From positions 1 through 57,342 of the forward strand of contig CAZBUK010000016.1 of assembly GCA_964495085.1 (NCBI GenBank): a DNA stretch of 57,342 nucleotides, read 5' to 3'. Below, in pieces: positions 43,723 to 51,962 of the stretch. This stretch comes from CAZBUK01 sp964495085. Its GTDB lineage: Bacteria; Bacteroidota; Ignavibacteria; T3Sed10-11. The position numbers were made by a program, and so were the translations under genes. The notes beneath the pieces are model-generated. The model saw nothing but the letters and a program-made list of their open reading frames with translations. It was not told the origin of the DNA and did not search any database. The number at the start of each line of letters is the position of its first letter. Positions within the stretch are counted from its first letter, which is position 1.

Positions 43723-44931
43723 TCACCAGTTGAACATTGTTCCGTCCAGTTTTCGGTTTACGGGTAAGTAAGCTCTTTCGTAGGGATATTTGTTCGCCAG
43801 TTCGACATTATAATCGACGCCATGGCCCGGCGCGTCGCCCGGGTACATATAGCCGTCTTTATAGGAGTACGCGTTGGGAAACACTTCGTACGTCTTCTCG
43901 GTATGGCGCATAAATTCCTGAATGCCGAAATTATTTATCGAGATATCGAAATGCAGCGCCGTCGCCATCGTAACGGGCGAGAGATCGGTTGCCCCATGAC
44001 AGCCGGTCCGGACATGGTATAATTCGGCGAGCGACGCAACTTTCCTCATCTGGGTCAATCCACCGCCGCGGAGAACGGTCATGCGGAGATAATCGATGAG
44101 CTGCTGGGTGATCAACATCTGCGTGTCCCATATATCATGGAATACCTCTCCCACCGCGAGTGGCGTCGAGGTATGCTCTCTGATAACGCGGAATCCGTCC
44201 TGCGGTTCCGCCGTGACCGCATCTTCTACCCAGAAGAGATGATAGGGTTCGAGGCTTTTTCCCAATCTTGCCGCTTCAATCGGCGTAAGGCGATGGTGAA
44301 CGTCGTGGAGCAGGTGAACCTCTTCGCCGTAAGTCTCGCGAAGCCGCCGGAACAATCCGGGAATGAAGTTGAGGTACTTCTCGGACGACCAGAGATTTTC
44401 CTGGGGCATACCTTTCTGCGCCGGTTCATAGAATAATTTTTCCTTTGCTACGCCGTACGTGCTGGGAAGTCCGGGTATTCCGCACTGGGCGCGAACCGCG
44501 AGGTATCCCATATCGATGTACTTTCCTACCTCGTCGATCGCCTCTTCCATATCCTTTCCGTTCGCATGGCCGTATACCATAACACCGAACCGGCTTTTCC
44601 CGCCGAGCAAATTGTACAAGGGTACGTTCAGCGCTTTCCCTTTAATATCCCATAAGGCCATATCGACTGCGGCGATGGCGGTCATGGTCACGGCTCCGCC
44701 GCGCCAGTACTCGCCCCGGTAGAGATACTGCCAGATATCTTCCGTCTGAAACGGATCTTTTCCGATGATCAGGGGGACGACATATTCCTCGAGATAGGTC
44801 ACCACCGAGAGCTCACGGCCGTTCAGGGTCGCATCGCCGATGCCGTAAATCCCCTCGTCGGTGAATACCTTGAGTGTAACGAAGTTCCGGTCGGGACAGG
44901 TTACATATACTTTCGCTTCGGTAATCTTCAT
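43723..44931 (-). CDS. manD: D-mannonate dehydratase of the enolase superfamily (ManD)
   Basis: 402 residues. It removes water from D-mannonate, giving 2-keto-3-deoxygluconate. It replaces the unrelated UxuA. From the start MKITEAKVYVTCP the numbering equals that of characterised ManD proteins: metal ligands D210, E236 and E262, the catalytic H212 and Y159, and the end TMFNW. The segment RTGCHGATDLSP places an alanine at position 314, which as I recall is found in the efficient ManD enzymes. I chose the ATG at 44931 because the family begins exactly there; the upstream in-frame extension would overlap uxuB. It lies 110 bp after uxuB, which makes its substrate. Confidence 0.96.
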   Translation of the reverse strand: MKITEAKVYVTCPDRNFVTLKVFTDEGIYGIGDATLNGRELSVVTYLEEYVVPLIIGKDPFQTEDIWQYLYRGEYWRGGAVTMTAIAAVDMALWDIKGKALNVPLYNLLGGKSRFGVMVYGHANGKDMEEAIDEVGKYIDMGYLAVRAQCGIPGLPSTYGVAKEKLFYEPAQKGMPQENLWSSEKYLNFIPGLFRRLRETYGEEVHLLHDVHHRLTPIEAARLGKSLEPYHLFWVEDAVTAEPQDGFRVIREHTSTPLAVGEVFHDIWDTQMLITQQLIDYLRMTVLRGGGLTQMRKVASLAELYHVRTGCHGATDLSPVTMATALHFDISINNFGIQEFMRHTEKTYEVFPNAYSYKDGYMYPGDAPGHGVDYNVELANKYPYERAYLPVNRKLDGTMFNW

Positions 44932-45041
44932 ATACGCGATCCCACTATCCCCAAGTTCATTTGTGTAATTCCCTTCGAAGTCATGTTTCGTAGATGCCTT
45001 TACTGGTGGATGATCGTTGTTGCATCGAAACTTCCCGGCTG

Positions 45042-45827
45042 CTAAATTGTCATCGCCGTAAAACCTCCGTCCACCGGAATAACTGCTCCGGTTACGAATG
45101 ACGACGCTTTCTCGGATGCGAGCCATACCGTCACGCCGGCAAGTTCGGTCGGGTCGCCGAAACGATTCATCGGCGTATGGTTGAATATGGACTTGCTGCG
45201 TTCCTCGGTAAGTATTTTTCTGTTTTGAATTGCCGGAAAGAATCCCGGCATGATCGCGTTGACGCGTATGCCGTATTCAGCCCATTCCCGGGCGAGATAC
45301 TTTGTGAGATTATTCACCCCCGCCTTGGTCAGTGAATACGTCAACACCTTCGAGAGTGGGATCTCCGACGACACTGAGGAGACGTTGATGATTATACCTC
45401 CTTTGCCGTCGTCGATCATCGCTTTCCCGAAGACCTGGCATGCGTAAAAAACCCCTCTGAGGTTCACAGCAATGATCCGCTCCCATTCGTCGTCGTCGAT
45501 ATCCAAAAAGGGAGTCGCCGAATTGACTCCGGCGGCATTTACGAGGATATCGACTCTCCCCCACTTCGAGCGGATGGTCTCGCAGGCCTCTGCGATCGAT
45601 TTTTTGTCCAGAACGTCGGCATAGACGATCGTGGATTCGCCGCCGGCAAGCCGGACGTTCTCTCCGCATTTCGCGCCACCGTCTTTGTTCCGGTCGAGAA
45701 ACGCTATTCTGGCCCCGCTCTTCGCGAGTGCAGCCGCCATCTGGCCACCGAGTACCCCGCAACCTCCGAAGATCGCGACGGTCTTTCCATTCAGATTATA
45801 TAGATCTTCAAGGTAAGACACGACCAT
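45042..45827 (-). CDS. uxuB: D-fructuronate reductase (mannonate oxidoreductase), SDR type
   Basis: 261 residues. It reduces D-fructuronate with NAD(P)H to D-mannonate. It belongs to the short-chain family, like the Bacillus UxuB (YjmF), not to the long-chain enzyme of E. coli. The cofactor loop is GGCGVLG (21-27), NAAG is at 97-100, and the catalytic residues are Ser150-152 with Y164 and K168 (YSLTK). PVDGGFTAM closes the fold. The position between uxaE and manD, the steps before and after, supports the assignment; sequence alone could not separate it from KduD-like enzymes. AAAGGAAT precedes the ATG. Confidence 0.9.
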   Translation of the reverse strand: MVVSYLEDLYNLNGKTVAIFGGCGVLGGQMAAALAKSGARIAFLDRNKDGGAKCGENVRLAGGESTIVYADVLDKKSIAEACETIRSKWGRVDILVNAAGVNSATPFLDIDDDEWERIIAVNLRGVFYACQVFGKAMIDDGKGGIIINVSSVSSEIPLSKVLTYSLTKAGVNNLTKYLAREWAEYGIRVNAIMPGFFPAIQNRKILTEERSKSIFNHTPMNRFGDPTELAGVTVWLASEKASSFVTGAVIPVDGGFTAMTI

Positions 45828-45891
45828 ATTCCTTTATTATATAGATAATTGTTAAGCTTCTTGCCCGTAAAACGGCACCGGGCGCACCACC

Positions 45892-47478
45892 CTAGGGCGT
45901 CGATTGCATCGATTCCGTTATAATTCCGAACGGTTCGATATGTCTGTGAAAATGTTTCTTGATAAACCGGTAATGCAATTCTTCATGCTCCTCGAGACAT
46001 CGAATGATCTTTTCCTTGAAGATGTACTCTCCGTCGTCGCCGCGAACGGTAAGCACTTTTCCGAAGGCAACGTGCAGCACCTGCCGCGCATCGTCGAGAT
46101 CGAAGAGTTTGGTCAGTTCGTAATCTTCGAGCGAAGCGGGGTCGGGTACGTTCTCCAGTTTTCCCGAAACATGATAGGTCTGCTTTTCTGCAGCGAAGTT
46201 ATCGAGGGAAAAATCGAGGATCTCTCTGAACAATCCGGGTTCCTTGACGGCGACTACCCGCAGCGCCTCGAGATAACTGGTGCCTGCCGTTTTTACATGG
46301 ACGAAACCGCTTCCGATGCCTCCGATTGCATGGTAGACGGAAAACTTGTCGCTGCCGGAATGAATGCTGATCTTGTAAGGTCCGAGTTTCGCCGCGATTG
46401 CAAGATGCTTCCTATACTCCTCCGTAAAGACGGCGATATCCCCCCGGTAATCGATGCCCTTCTCGAAATCGCCGATGAAACGCGGCGCGAGACTGACGAG
46501 TCCGATGCCGAGCCGCTTCAGCTCGTTTGCTATAAAGTAATGCTCGAATAAGGTGGTCGGAGAATCCGTCTCATCCACCGATACCTCGATTTCCGACGGG
46601 CGATCGGGATACTGCATTTTCAGGTGATTGCTCATCCTGACCACGTGTGCGATAACGTTGCCGTACTTGACGATCGCCTGTAGTACCTCCCTGTAATCGG
46701 GAGTGAGAGAGAATGGGCCGTCGACCGGCAATGTCACATCCCGATAACGTTCGACGAATCCGTCGAATGTATCCTGCAGATCCTGCCAGGCGACGCCGGT
46801 GCTTCTACGCTTCAGCTCGGCTTCATCCAGAACCGCCGCTTCGTTGACCACGTATTCGCTCGGATCGATCGTAAACATCGTGAATCCCGCTCTCGCCATC
46901 AGATCGATATCCGCGGGAGTTTTCAGGTGGTCGGCGTCGGCTCCGAATCCGTCCTTATAACTCTCCTGAAAGACCGACCATGTTGCCGCGTCCATCACTT
47001 CTTCAGGCGTGCGGTTGGTCCGGGTCAATTCGCGGATCGATTGCTGTGCGAGTACGGCGTGAAATCCCGAATTTCTGATTGCCTGCAGGTGGCCCGGATT
47101 CGACAACCCGATCCGGTCACCGAGTCCGAAAGAGTTTTCAATGCCGATAAGACGCGGACGGGTATGCGGAAATAATTCGCGGATTACTGATGCGTTTTCA
47201 TGGGACAAGGGGCACTGCAGAACCGTGAGCGACAGGTCGCTGTTGAGTTTAAAGACAACCTTGGATTGAAATCGGTCGAACATGGAGGTTGACTGCGTCG
47301 TCATACCGAACAGATATTTAACGCCCCCCTTCCGCGCAATAAAGAAAACCGCCGGTTCGAGCTCGTGTATCGACGACGGGTAGACCTCGACGACGAAGTC
47401 TGTATATATGGTAAACTGCGTCACGGTTGACGACTCCGACTTCAGATCGAGAAGCGAGTGCAGCGGATCCGGTTTCAT
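45892..47478 (-). CDS. uxaE: Tagaturonate epimerase
   Basis: 528 residues. UxaE, first recognised in Thermotoga, interconverts D-tagaturonate and D-fructuronate, so galacturonate can use the mannonate branch without UxaB and UxaA. Landmarks of the family that I recognise: RPRLIGIENSFGLGDRIGLSNPGH, EESYKDGFGADADHLKTPAD (QESYKDGFGADADHLK), TMFTIDPSEYV, and the terminal KISIHSGSDKFSVYHAIG. No uxaA or uxaB stands in the window, which fits the bypass. AGGATGATCGC precedes the ATG. It comes 33 bp after the TRAP permease gene, so uptake and epimerisation are on one transcript. Confidence 0.93.
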   Translation of the reverse strand: MKPDPLHSLLDLKSESSTVTQFTIYTDFVVEVYPSSIHELEPAVFFIARKGGVKYLFGMTTQSTSMFDRFQSKVVFKLNSDLSLTVLQCPLSHENASVIRELFPHTRPRLIGIENSFGLGDRIGLSNPGHLQAIRNSGFHAVLAQQSIRELTRTNRTPEEVMDAATWSVFQESYKDGFGADADHLKTPADIDLMARAGFTMFTIDPSEYVVNEAAVLDEAELKRRSTGVAWQDLQDTFDGFVERYRDVTLPVDGPFSLTPDYREVLQAIVKYGNVIAHVVRMSNHLKMQYPDRPSEIEVSVDETDSPTTLFEHYFIANELKRLGIGLVSLAPRFIGDFEKGIDYRGDIAVFTEEYRKHLAIAAKLGPYKISIHSGSDKFSVYHAIGGIGSGFVHVKTAGTSYLEALRVVAVKEPGLFREILDFSLDNFAAEKQTYHVSGKLENVPDPASLEDYELTKLFDLDDARQVLHVAFGKVLTVRGDDGEYIFKEKIIRCLEEHEELHYRFIKKHFHRHIEPFGIITESMQSTP

Positions 47479-47511
47479 GCGATCATCCTGCCTTTCATAA
47501 ACGTTTAAAAT

Positions 47512-48810
47512 CTAAAACCCGAACAGACGGGGGAGATATAAACTCAGCTCGGGCACGAACGTGACGACGAGCAGCGTGAATATCATACCTATCAGCAGCG
47601 GCACCAGCGGTTTAATCATCTTCGTGATCGTCGTCTCTGCGATACCGCATCCGACAAAAAGGACGGTTCCGACGGGCGGGGTGCATAATCCGATGCAGAG
47701 GTTCATTATCATGATAATGCCGAAATGAACGGGATCAAGTCCCAGTTCGACAGCAACCGGTAGAAATATCGGCGTGAATATCAACACTGCCGGCGTCATA
47801 TCCATAAACGTACCGACGCCGAGGAGAATAATATTGATTATCAGTAATATGACCAGTTTGCTATCCGTGAGTGCGAGCAGCGACGCAGTGATATTCTGCG
47901 GAATATTCTCATAGGACATGATCCATGACATCGCCATCGAAGTCCCGATCAAGAACATCACGACGCCCGTTGTCACGACCGATTGGAGCAGTACCTGGGG
48001 AACTTCTTTCCACTTAATTTCCCGATAAATGATCACCGAGAGGATAAACGTATACAGAACCGCGATTGCTGATGCTTCGGTAGCGGTAAAAAATCCGGCG
48101 ATTATTCCGCCTACCACGATGATGATAAGCAGCAGGCTCGGCAGCGCATCGAATAATTTTTTAACCCCGTCGCGGAAGGGGATCTTTTCGCCGACAGGAT
48201 ACCGGTTCTTTCTTGCAAGCACTCCCGATACGAACATAAGCGAAATTCCCATCAGAATCCCCGGAAGGTATCCTGCGAGAAAGAGAGCTGCAATTGAGAC
48301 GCCTCCGCTTGCAAGCGAGTAAACGATCAGAATATTGCTCGGAGGAATGATGAGTCCGGAGGTAGCGGAGGTCACATTGACCGCGGCTCCGTACGAACGG
48401 TCATACCCCTCCCGAATCATCAGCGGGATCATGAATGCACCGATCGCGGCGGCGGCGGCGACTGCCGAACCTGCGATCGCGCCGAACAATACACAGGCAA
48501 GTATGTTGACGTATGCTAATCCTCCCGAAAATCTTCCGACGAACACTTTGGCGAGCTCGATCAATCGATGCGCGATTCCTCCTCTGCTCATGAAGTGGCC
48601 TGAAATGATGAAGAGCGGTATCGCCAGCAATGCGAAACTATCAAGGGCGGTACCCATACGCTGGGAGACTGTCGTCAATGCTGGAAGGAAATCGATTGTG
48701 ACGAGCATCGTTCCGATCGTCGAAATACCGATGCAGACGGCGATTGGCACGCCGAGCAGCAGCAGCGTCACAAAAAGGAGTACCAGGATGAGGATACCGA
48801 GATATTCCAT
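47512..48810 (-). CDS. dctM: TRAP transporter large permease (DctM family)
   Basis: 432 residues with about 12 predicted membrane segments over the whole length. This is the ion-coupled translocating subunit of the inner membrane. Motifs: PLFIISGHFMSRGG, FGAIAGSAVAAAAAIGAFMIP, TSATSGLIIPPSNI, and MDMTPAVLIFTPIFLP with the PPVG loop near the C-terminus (LCTPPVGTVLFVGCG). GGGG stands just before the ATG, and the gene starts eight bases after the dctQ stop. Family substrates are carboxylates and uronates; here galacturonate or 2-keto-3-deoxyuronates fit the operon. Confidence 0.95.
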   Translation of the reverse strand: MEYLGILILVLLFVTLLLLGVPIAVCIGISTIGTMLVTIDFLPALTTVSQRMGTALDSFALLAIPLFIISGHFMSRGGIAHRLIELAKVFVGRFSGGLAYVNILACVLFGAIAGSAVAAAAAIGAFMIPLMIREGYDRSYGAAVNVTSATSGLIIPPSNILIVYSLASGGVSIAALFLAGYLPGILMGISLMFVSGVLARKNRYPVGEKIPFRDGVKKLFDALPSLLLIIIVVGGIIAGFFTATEASAIAVLYTFILSVIIYREIKWKEVPQVLLQSVVTTGVVMFLIGTSMAMSWIMSYENIPQNITASLLALTDSKLVILLIINIILLGVGTFMDMTPAVLIFTPIFLPVAVELGLDPVHFGIIMIMNLCIGLCTPPVGTVLFVGCGIAETTITKMIKPLVPLLIGMIFTLLVVTFVPELSLYLPRLFGF

Positions 48811-48818
48811 ATTGCCCC

Positions 48819-49301
48819 TTATTCTGTCGGACTATTGGTAACGTATTCGAAGAGTGCGGCGCCTGTATAATACATGATCAACAGTCCGCTGACCGGAATG
48901 GCGATGTACACATACCCGAGCGGAATCTGCAAAGCGGCCGATGTCTGTTCGAGAACCAGGGTGAGGTACACCAGATACACGCCGCCGATGACCATCCCGA
49001 AGAGCCCGAAGAGAATGACGCACAGCCTGATAAAAACATCCGACCAGAACTTAGCCTTACCGCTGAGTTTAGCCGTAAAAAAATCTATCGAGAGATGCAT
49101 ATTTTTTCCTGCGACATACGCGGCTCCGAACATTCCCACCCAAATCAGAATATATCGTGCAAGTTCTTCGGTAAACGTCGCAGGGGAGCCGAGAACGAAT
49201 CTGGTGAAGACCTGCCAAAGAACGTTCAGCACCATGACGATCATCAGCAGGACAAGGAAACGTTCAAGCGTTCGGTCGAGTATATTCCGCATAGTGTTCA
49301 T
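48819..49301 (-). CDS. dctQ: TRAP transporter small permease (DctQ family)
   Basis: 160 residues with four predicted membrane helices (~15-35, 48-66, 88-108, 128-150). It is the small integral subunit paired with DctM. Typical motifs are VLWQVFTRFVLGSPATFTEE and LARYILIWVGMFGAAYV, then a charged KNMHLSIDFF loop. Its ATG overlaps the dctP stop (TAATG), so receptor and membrane subunits are translationally coupled. Confidence 0.94.
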   Translation of the reverse strand: MNTMRNILDRTLERFLVLLMIVMVLNVLWQVFTRFVLGSPATFTEELARYILIWVGMFGAAYVAGKNMHLSIDFFTAKLSGKAKFWSDVFIRLCVILFGLFGMVIGGVYLVYLTLVLEQTSAALQIPLGYVYIAIPVSGLLIMYYTGAALFEYVTNSPTE

Positions 49302-50269
49302 TATTCCGTGGCCAATATTTTTTCGAGTAAGGCGCCTATCCGGGAATCGGTACGGTACCTCTCATAGAGAGGCTGAACCCGCTCAAAGAACAGTTCGCGG
49401 TCGGGGTAAATGATTTCCACGCCGGCATCCTGTACGGCGCTAAGTGATGCTTCCGTCGAATTCCTCCAGATCTCTTTCTGATACTGTGCGGATTCGTCTG
49501 TAGCCTGCTGAAGCCAGATCTGTTCCTGCGGTGTGAGATGATCCCAGACGTGCTTGCTGATCACGAGGACATCCGGCACAGCGGTATGCTGATTGAGCGA
49601 GAAATACCGTGCTACCTCGAAATGGTAAGAAGTGAAGAATGAAGGCGGATTATTCTCGGCTCCGTCGACAACGCCCTGCTGCAGTGCGGTATAGAGTTCT
49701 CCCCATGATACCGGCGTGGCCGCACCTCCCATGATGTTTACCATTTGTATCGCCATTGGACTCTCCTGCACCCGTATTTTCAAACCGCTGAGATCATCGG
49801 GTGTTCTGATGGGGCGGCTCACCGAATAGAAACTTCGATAGCCGGCATCGTAAAAACAGAGTCCCCTGATCCGATTCGGCTCCAGGCCGACAAGCAGCTC
49901 CTTGCCGATACTTCCTTCGAGTACACTGAAGCGATGGTCGTCGTCGCGGAATATGTACGGCAAACCGAAGACGCGGAACTGAGGAGCGAAACCTTCGAGT
50001 ACTGCGGATGAAACTTTGGTCATTGCCAGGCTGCCGATTTGCAGAAGCTCCAAACATTGTCGTTCCGTTCCAAGCTGTTCGCTGGGGTAGATATCAATTT
50101 GCATCTTTCCTTCGGAAAGTCCACGCAGCCGCTCGGCCATAAACTCCATGCCGAGGTGAACGGGATGTGATTGGTCGAGGCCGTGAGCGAGTTTCAATGT
50201 GGTGACATCGTCATCGGGCAAACATCCGGATACGATCAGGATGCAGATGAGGAGTATGAGTTTATGCAT
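49301..50269 (-). CDS. dctP: TRAP transporter substrate-binding lipoprotein (DctP family)
   Basis: 322 residues. It binds the transported acid in the periplasm and delivers it to DctQM. The N-terminus has a lipobox (LIVSGC, lipidated Cys16), so in this Gram-negative the receptor is membrane-anchored. The carboxylate-binding arginine is R166 in LKIRVQESPMAI, and AELAREL-type landmarks follow (WGELYTALQQGVVDGAENN). With a uronate operon behind it, the ligand is probably galacturonate, glucuronate or unsaturated monomers. There is no ribosome-binding site in front of the ATG at 50269; a strong one stands 140 bases upstream at a short frame (see leader). That suggests coupled translation. Confidence 0.93.
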   Translation of the reverse strand: MHKLILLICILIVSGCLPDDDVTTLKLAHGLDQSHPVHLGMEFMAERLRGLSEGKMQIDIYPSEQLGTERQCLELLQIGSLAMTKVSSAVLEGFAPQFRVFGLPYIFRDDDHRFSVLEGSIGKELLVGLEPNRIRGLCFYDAGYRSFYSVSRPIRTPDDLSGLKIRVQESPMAIQMVNIMGGAATPVSWGELYTALQQGVVDGAENNPPSFFTSYHFEVARYFSLNQHTAVPDVLVISKHVWDHLTPQEQIWLQQATDESAQYQKEIWRNSTEASLSAVQDAGVEIIYPDRELFFERVQPLYERYRTDSRIGALLEKILATE

Positions 50270-50379
50270 GAGGCTGCTATAGATAGTGCAAGAAAATATC
50301 TTTCAATGATAATGTACGAGACGGGTAACTGCTGTCCTGCATTCCGGCGCAGGATTGTCTCGCGAAGATTCCGGTTCAT
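50236..50379 (-). CDS. Possible leader frame overlapping the dctP start
   Basis: A strong ribosome-binding site, GGAGGGAGG (50407-50415), precedes a seven-codon frame that starts at GTG 50399 (or ATG 50396) and ends TGA at 50376. Its stop overlaps a second ATG at 50379 (ATGA), which opens a 47-codon frame that runs past the dctP ATG and ends at 50236. Its product (MNRNLRETILRRNAGQQLPV, then a hydrophobic patch) is not like anything I know. It may serve to carry ribosomes to dctP. It could also be chance. Confidence 0.25.
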   Translation of the reverse strand: MNRNLRETILRRNAGQQLPVSYIIIERYFLALSIAASCINSYSSSAS

Positions 50380-50427
50380 CGATCGGTTGGTTGCATCACG
50401 TAAGATCCTCCCTCCGTGGGAATGATA

Positions 50428-50456
50428 ATCATACGTACATTCGATCAATAATTCAA
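50428..50456 (-). promoter_or_regulatory. Candidate sigma-70 promoter of the uronate operon
   Basis: On the minus strand TTGAAT (50451-50456) and TATGAT (50428-50433) are 17 bp apart. Predicted start near 50421, ~150 bases before dctP and just before the strong ribosome-binding site at 50407-50415. Confidence 0.5.
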
Positions 50457-50665
50457 TTACCTAAGGCGGAGAAGCATCGATAGAGACACGAAAATCCGTA
50501 CAGACAGTTTGTTCGGAGGATCGGAACCTAACCGGATCTCACTTAACAAGTACGGGCTCGAAAGAGTCTACACTCCTACGGGGAGACCGGTCCGAAAAAA
50601 TTGTTTCTCCGAGCCGAGTAAAAGAACGACTATCTTATATCTGTAAGATCTACTAAGGTATCGGT

Positions 50666-50682
50666 TATACTTGGTATACCAA
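50666..50682 (-). promoter_or_regulatory. Operator site A (TATAC-TTG-GTATAC-CAA) between regulator gene and uronate operon
   Basis: Contains the perfect 12-bp palindrome TTGGTATACCAA (50671-50682) with a further TATAC 3 bp to its left. It lies 19 bp beyond the regulator stop and ~390 bp before dctP. TATAAC within it could be a -10, but no -35 stands at 16-18 bp. Confidence 0.6.
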
Positions 50683-50700
50683 TCAGCAGAAAAAATCTAT

Positions 50701-51813
50701 CTATTCGTTGAGTACAATAGAACCGACGCTGGATTGTCTGACCACCAATTCCGGTTTTAGTATGGTTCTAACCGGAACGTCCTCACCGGTTTTTCTCTTT
50801 ATGAGAACGTCGATTGCGATGCTCGCAATATCTTTTATTGGCTGTCTCACGGTAGTAAGCGGTACGCGAGCATACGAAGCGCGATCGATGTCGTCGAACC
50901 CGACGAGCGCAACTTCTTCCGGTACCTGTACGCCGTGCTCTAACAGCGCCCGGAGAAATCCGAGTGCTGAGAGATCGTTGTAGATGAACATCGCCTCAGG
51001 TCGTTTTAATTTCGTTACGAATTCTTTTCCCAACTGATATCCGGATTTAAAGTCGTTCCACTCGCCTCCCAACGGAAGATGCATGATGTACTCATCCCTT
51101 GTTTTCAGTCCGTTATCCTGCATACACCGCCTAAATCCCTCATACCGGAGCTGACCGACAACGTTGCCGATCTCGCCGTTAATAAAACCTATATTTTCAT
51201 ATCCCTGCTTGATAAGGTGATCGGTAGCAATATAGCCGCCGTATTCATGATCGGTTCCCACAAAATAAATATCCGGATCATGATTGTACGACACCATCAC
51301 GTACGGAAATCCTTCATTATGAAGCTGGCGGATCGTTTGATTCGCAAAGTACTTATGACTCATTGAGGCGATGAGCAGGCCGCTCACACCAATATCACGA
51401 AAATGTCTGATTTGTCCCTCTTCTTTTTCCACCTTCCCCGATACATTGGTCAGGAGGATGTTATATCCTTCGTCGAACGCGTGGGCTTCGGCTTCCTGTG
51501 CGATAAGTGAAAAAAAAGGACTCTTCAAATCCTGTAGCACAAGGCCGAATGTTTTAGCGCTTATGGATTTTGTCTGTGCATGGCGGCGGGCAATGTATGT
51601 ACCTTTCCCGACACGACTAAAAAGTATACCCTCTTTTATGAGTTCGGAGAGCGCCTTCTTAACGGTTATAAGACTGACTTTATACTTCTGAGCAAGTTCG
51701 TTCTGCGATCCAACCTGATCACCAACTTTAAGTACTCCGCTATTGATCTCCGATTTGATGTCGTCAATAATTTGTAGATAAAGAGGTTTGGAGTTTTCGA
51801 AGTCTATTGCCAA
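50701..51813 (-). CDS. AraR-like transcriptional regulator (GntR winged helix + LacI-type sensor domain)
   Basis: 370 residues. Residues ~1-75 are a GntR-type winged helix (PLYLQIIDDIKSEINSGVL, GSQNELAQKYKVSLITVKKA, LFSRVGKGTYIARR). Residues ~85-365 are a LacI/periplasmic-binding-like effector domain (TFGLVLQDLKSPFFSLIAQE, YIATDHLIKQGYENIGFING, EAMFIYNDLSALGFLRALLE, ALVGFDDIDRASYARVPLTTVRQP). This combination is that of AraR, a repressor released by a sugar. Three operator-like sequences, one before this gene, one behind it and one in the PL1 operon promoter, have palindromic cores as expected for a dimer. The likely inducer is a pectin-derived sugar acid or arabinose. It is followed on the same strand by the TRAP-uronate operon. 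Confidence 0.9.
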   Translation of the reverse strand: MAIDFENSKPLYLQIIDDIKSEINSGVLKVGDQVGSQNELAQKYKVSLITVKKALSELIKEGILFSRVGKGTYIARRHAQTKSISAKTFGLVLQDLKSPFFSLIAQEAEAHAFDEGYNILLTNVSGKVEKEEGQIRHFRDIGVSGLLIASMSHKYFANQTIRQLHNEGFPYVMVSYNHDPDIYFVGTDHEYGGYIATDHLIKQGYENIGFINGEIGNVVGQLRYEGFRRCMQDNGLKTRDEYIMHLPLGGEWNDFKSGYQLGKEFVTKLKRPEAMFIYNDLSALGFLRALLEHGVQVPEEVALVGFDDIDRASYARVPLTTVRQPIKDIASIAIDVLIKRKTGEDVPVRTILKPELVVRQSSVGSIVLNE

Positions 51814-51839
51814 TTTGGTACCTGCAGATGTGTCAAGTC

Positions 51840-51856
51840 TATACTAGGTATACCTA
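51840..51856 (-). promoter_or_regulatory. Operator site B (TATAC-TAG-GTATAC-CTA) in the regulator's own promoter
   Basis: Contains the perfect 12-bp palindrome TAGGTATACCTA (51845-51856) plus the extra TATAC at 51840. It covers about -7 to +10 of the promoter below, a typical place for autorepression. Confidence 0.68.
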
Positions 51857-51884
51857 ATATAAATATTGAATCTTTCATATGCAA
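51856..51884 (-). promoter_or_regulatory. Promoter of the AraR-like regulator gene
   Basis: On the minus strand TTGCAT (51879-51884) and TATATT (51856-51861) are separated by exactly 17 bp. Predicted start near 51849, giving a leader of ~36 bases. Confidence 0.6.
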
Positions 51885-51905
51885 GTAAAATTCTCCTTTT
51901 CTATG

Positions 51906-51924
51906 AAAAAACCTGCCCGGCAGG
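51906..51924 (-). terminator. Intrinsic terminator of the galKT-DUF4440 unit
   Basis: CCTGC-CGG-GCAGG followed by six T on the minus strand, about 40 bases past the DUF4440 stop at 51963. It stands just upstream of the regulator promoter and insulates it. Confidence 0.65.
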
Positions 51925-51962
51925 CATCGGCGGTTCTGCCATATAATATGTATTGTATCATC

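Larger units (their letters stand above)
50270..50700. other. 431-bp intergenic region in front of the uronate operon
   Basis: It holds operator A, a sigma-70-like promoter and the leader frames, all listed separately. The remainder (50460-50660) has GACCGGTC, an 8-bp palindrome, inside a weak GGAGA/TCTCC hairpin, and no gene. Confidence 0.5.

Noticed and set aside
44932..45126. 65-residue extension of ManD
   Set aside because: Family numbering (D210, E236, E262) fits only with the start at 44931; the extension overlaps uxuB.
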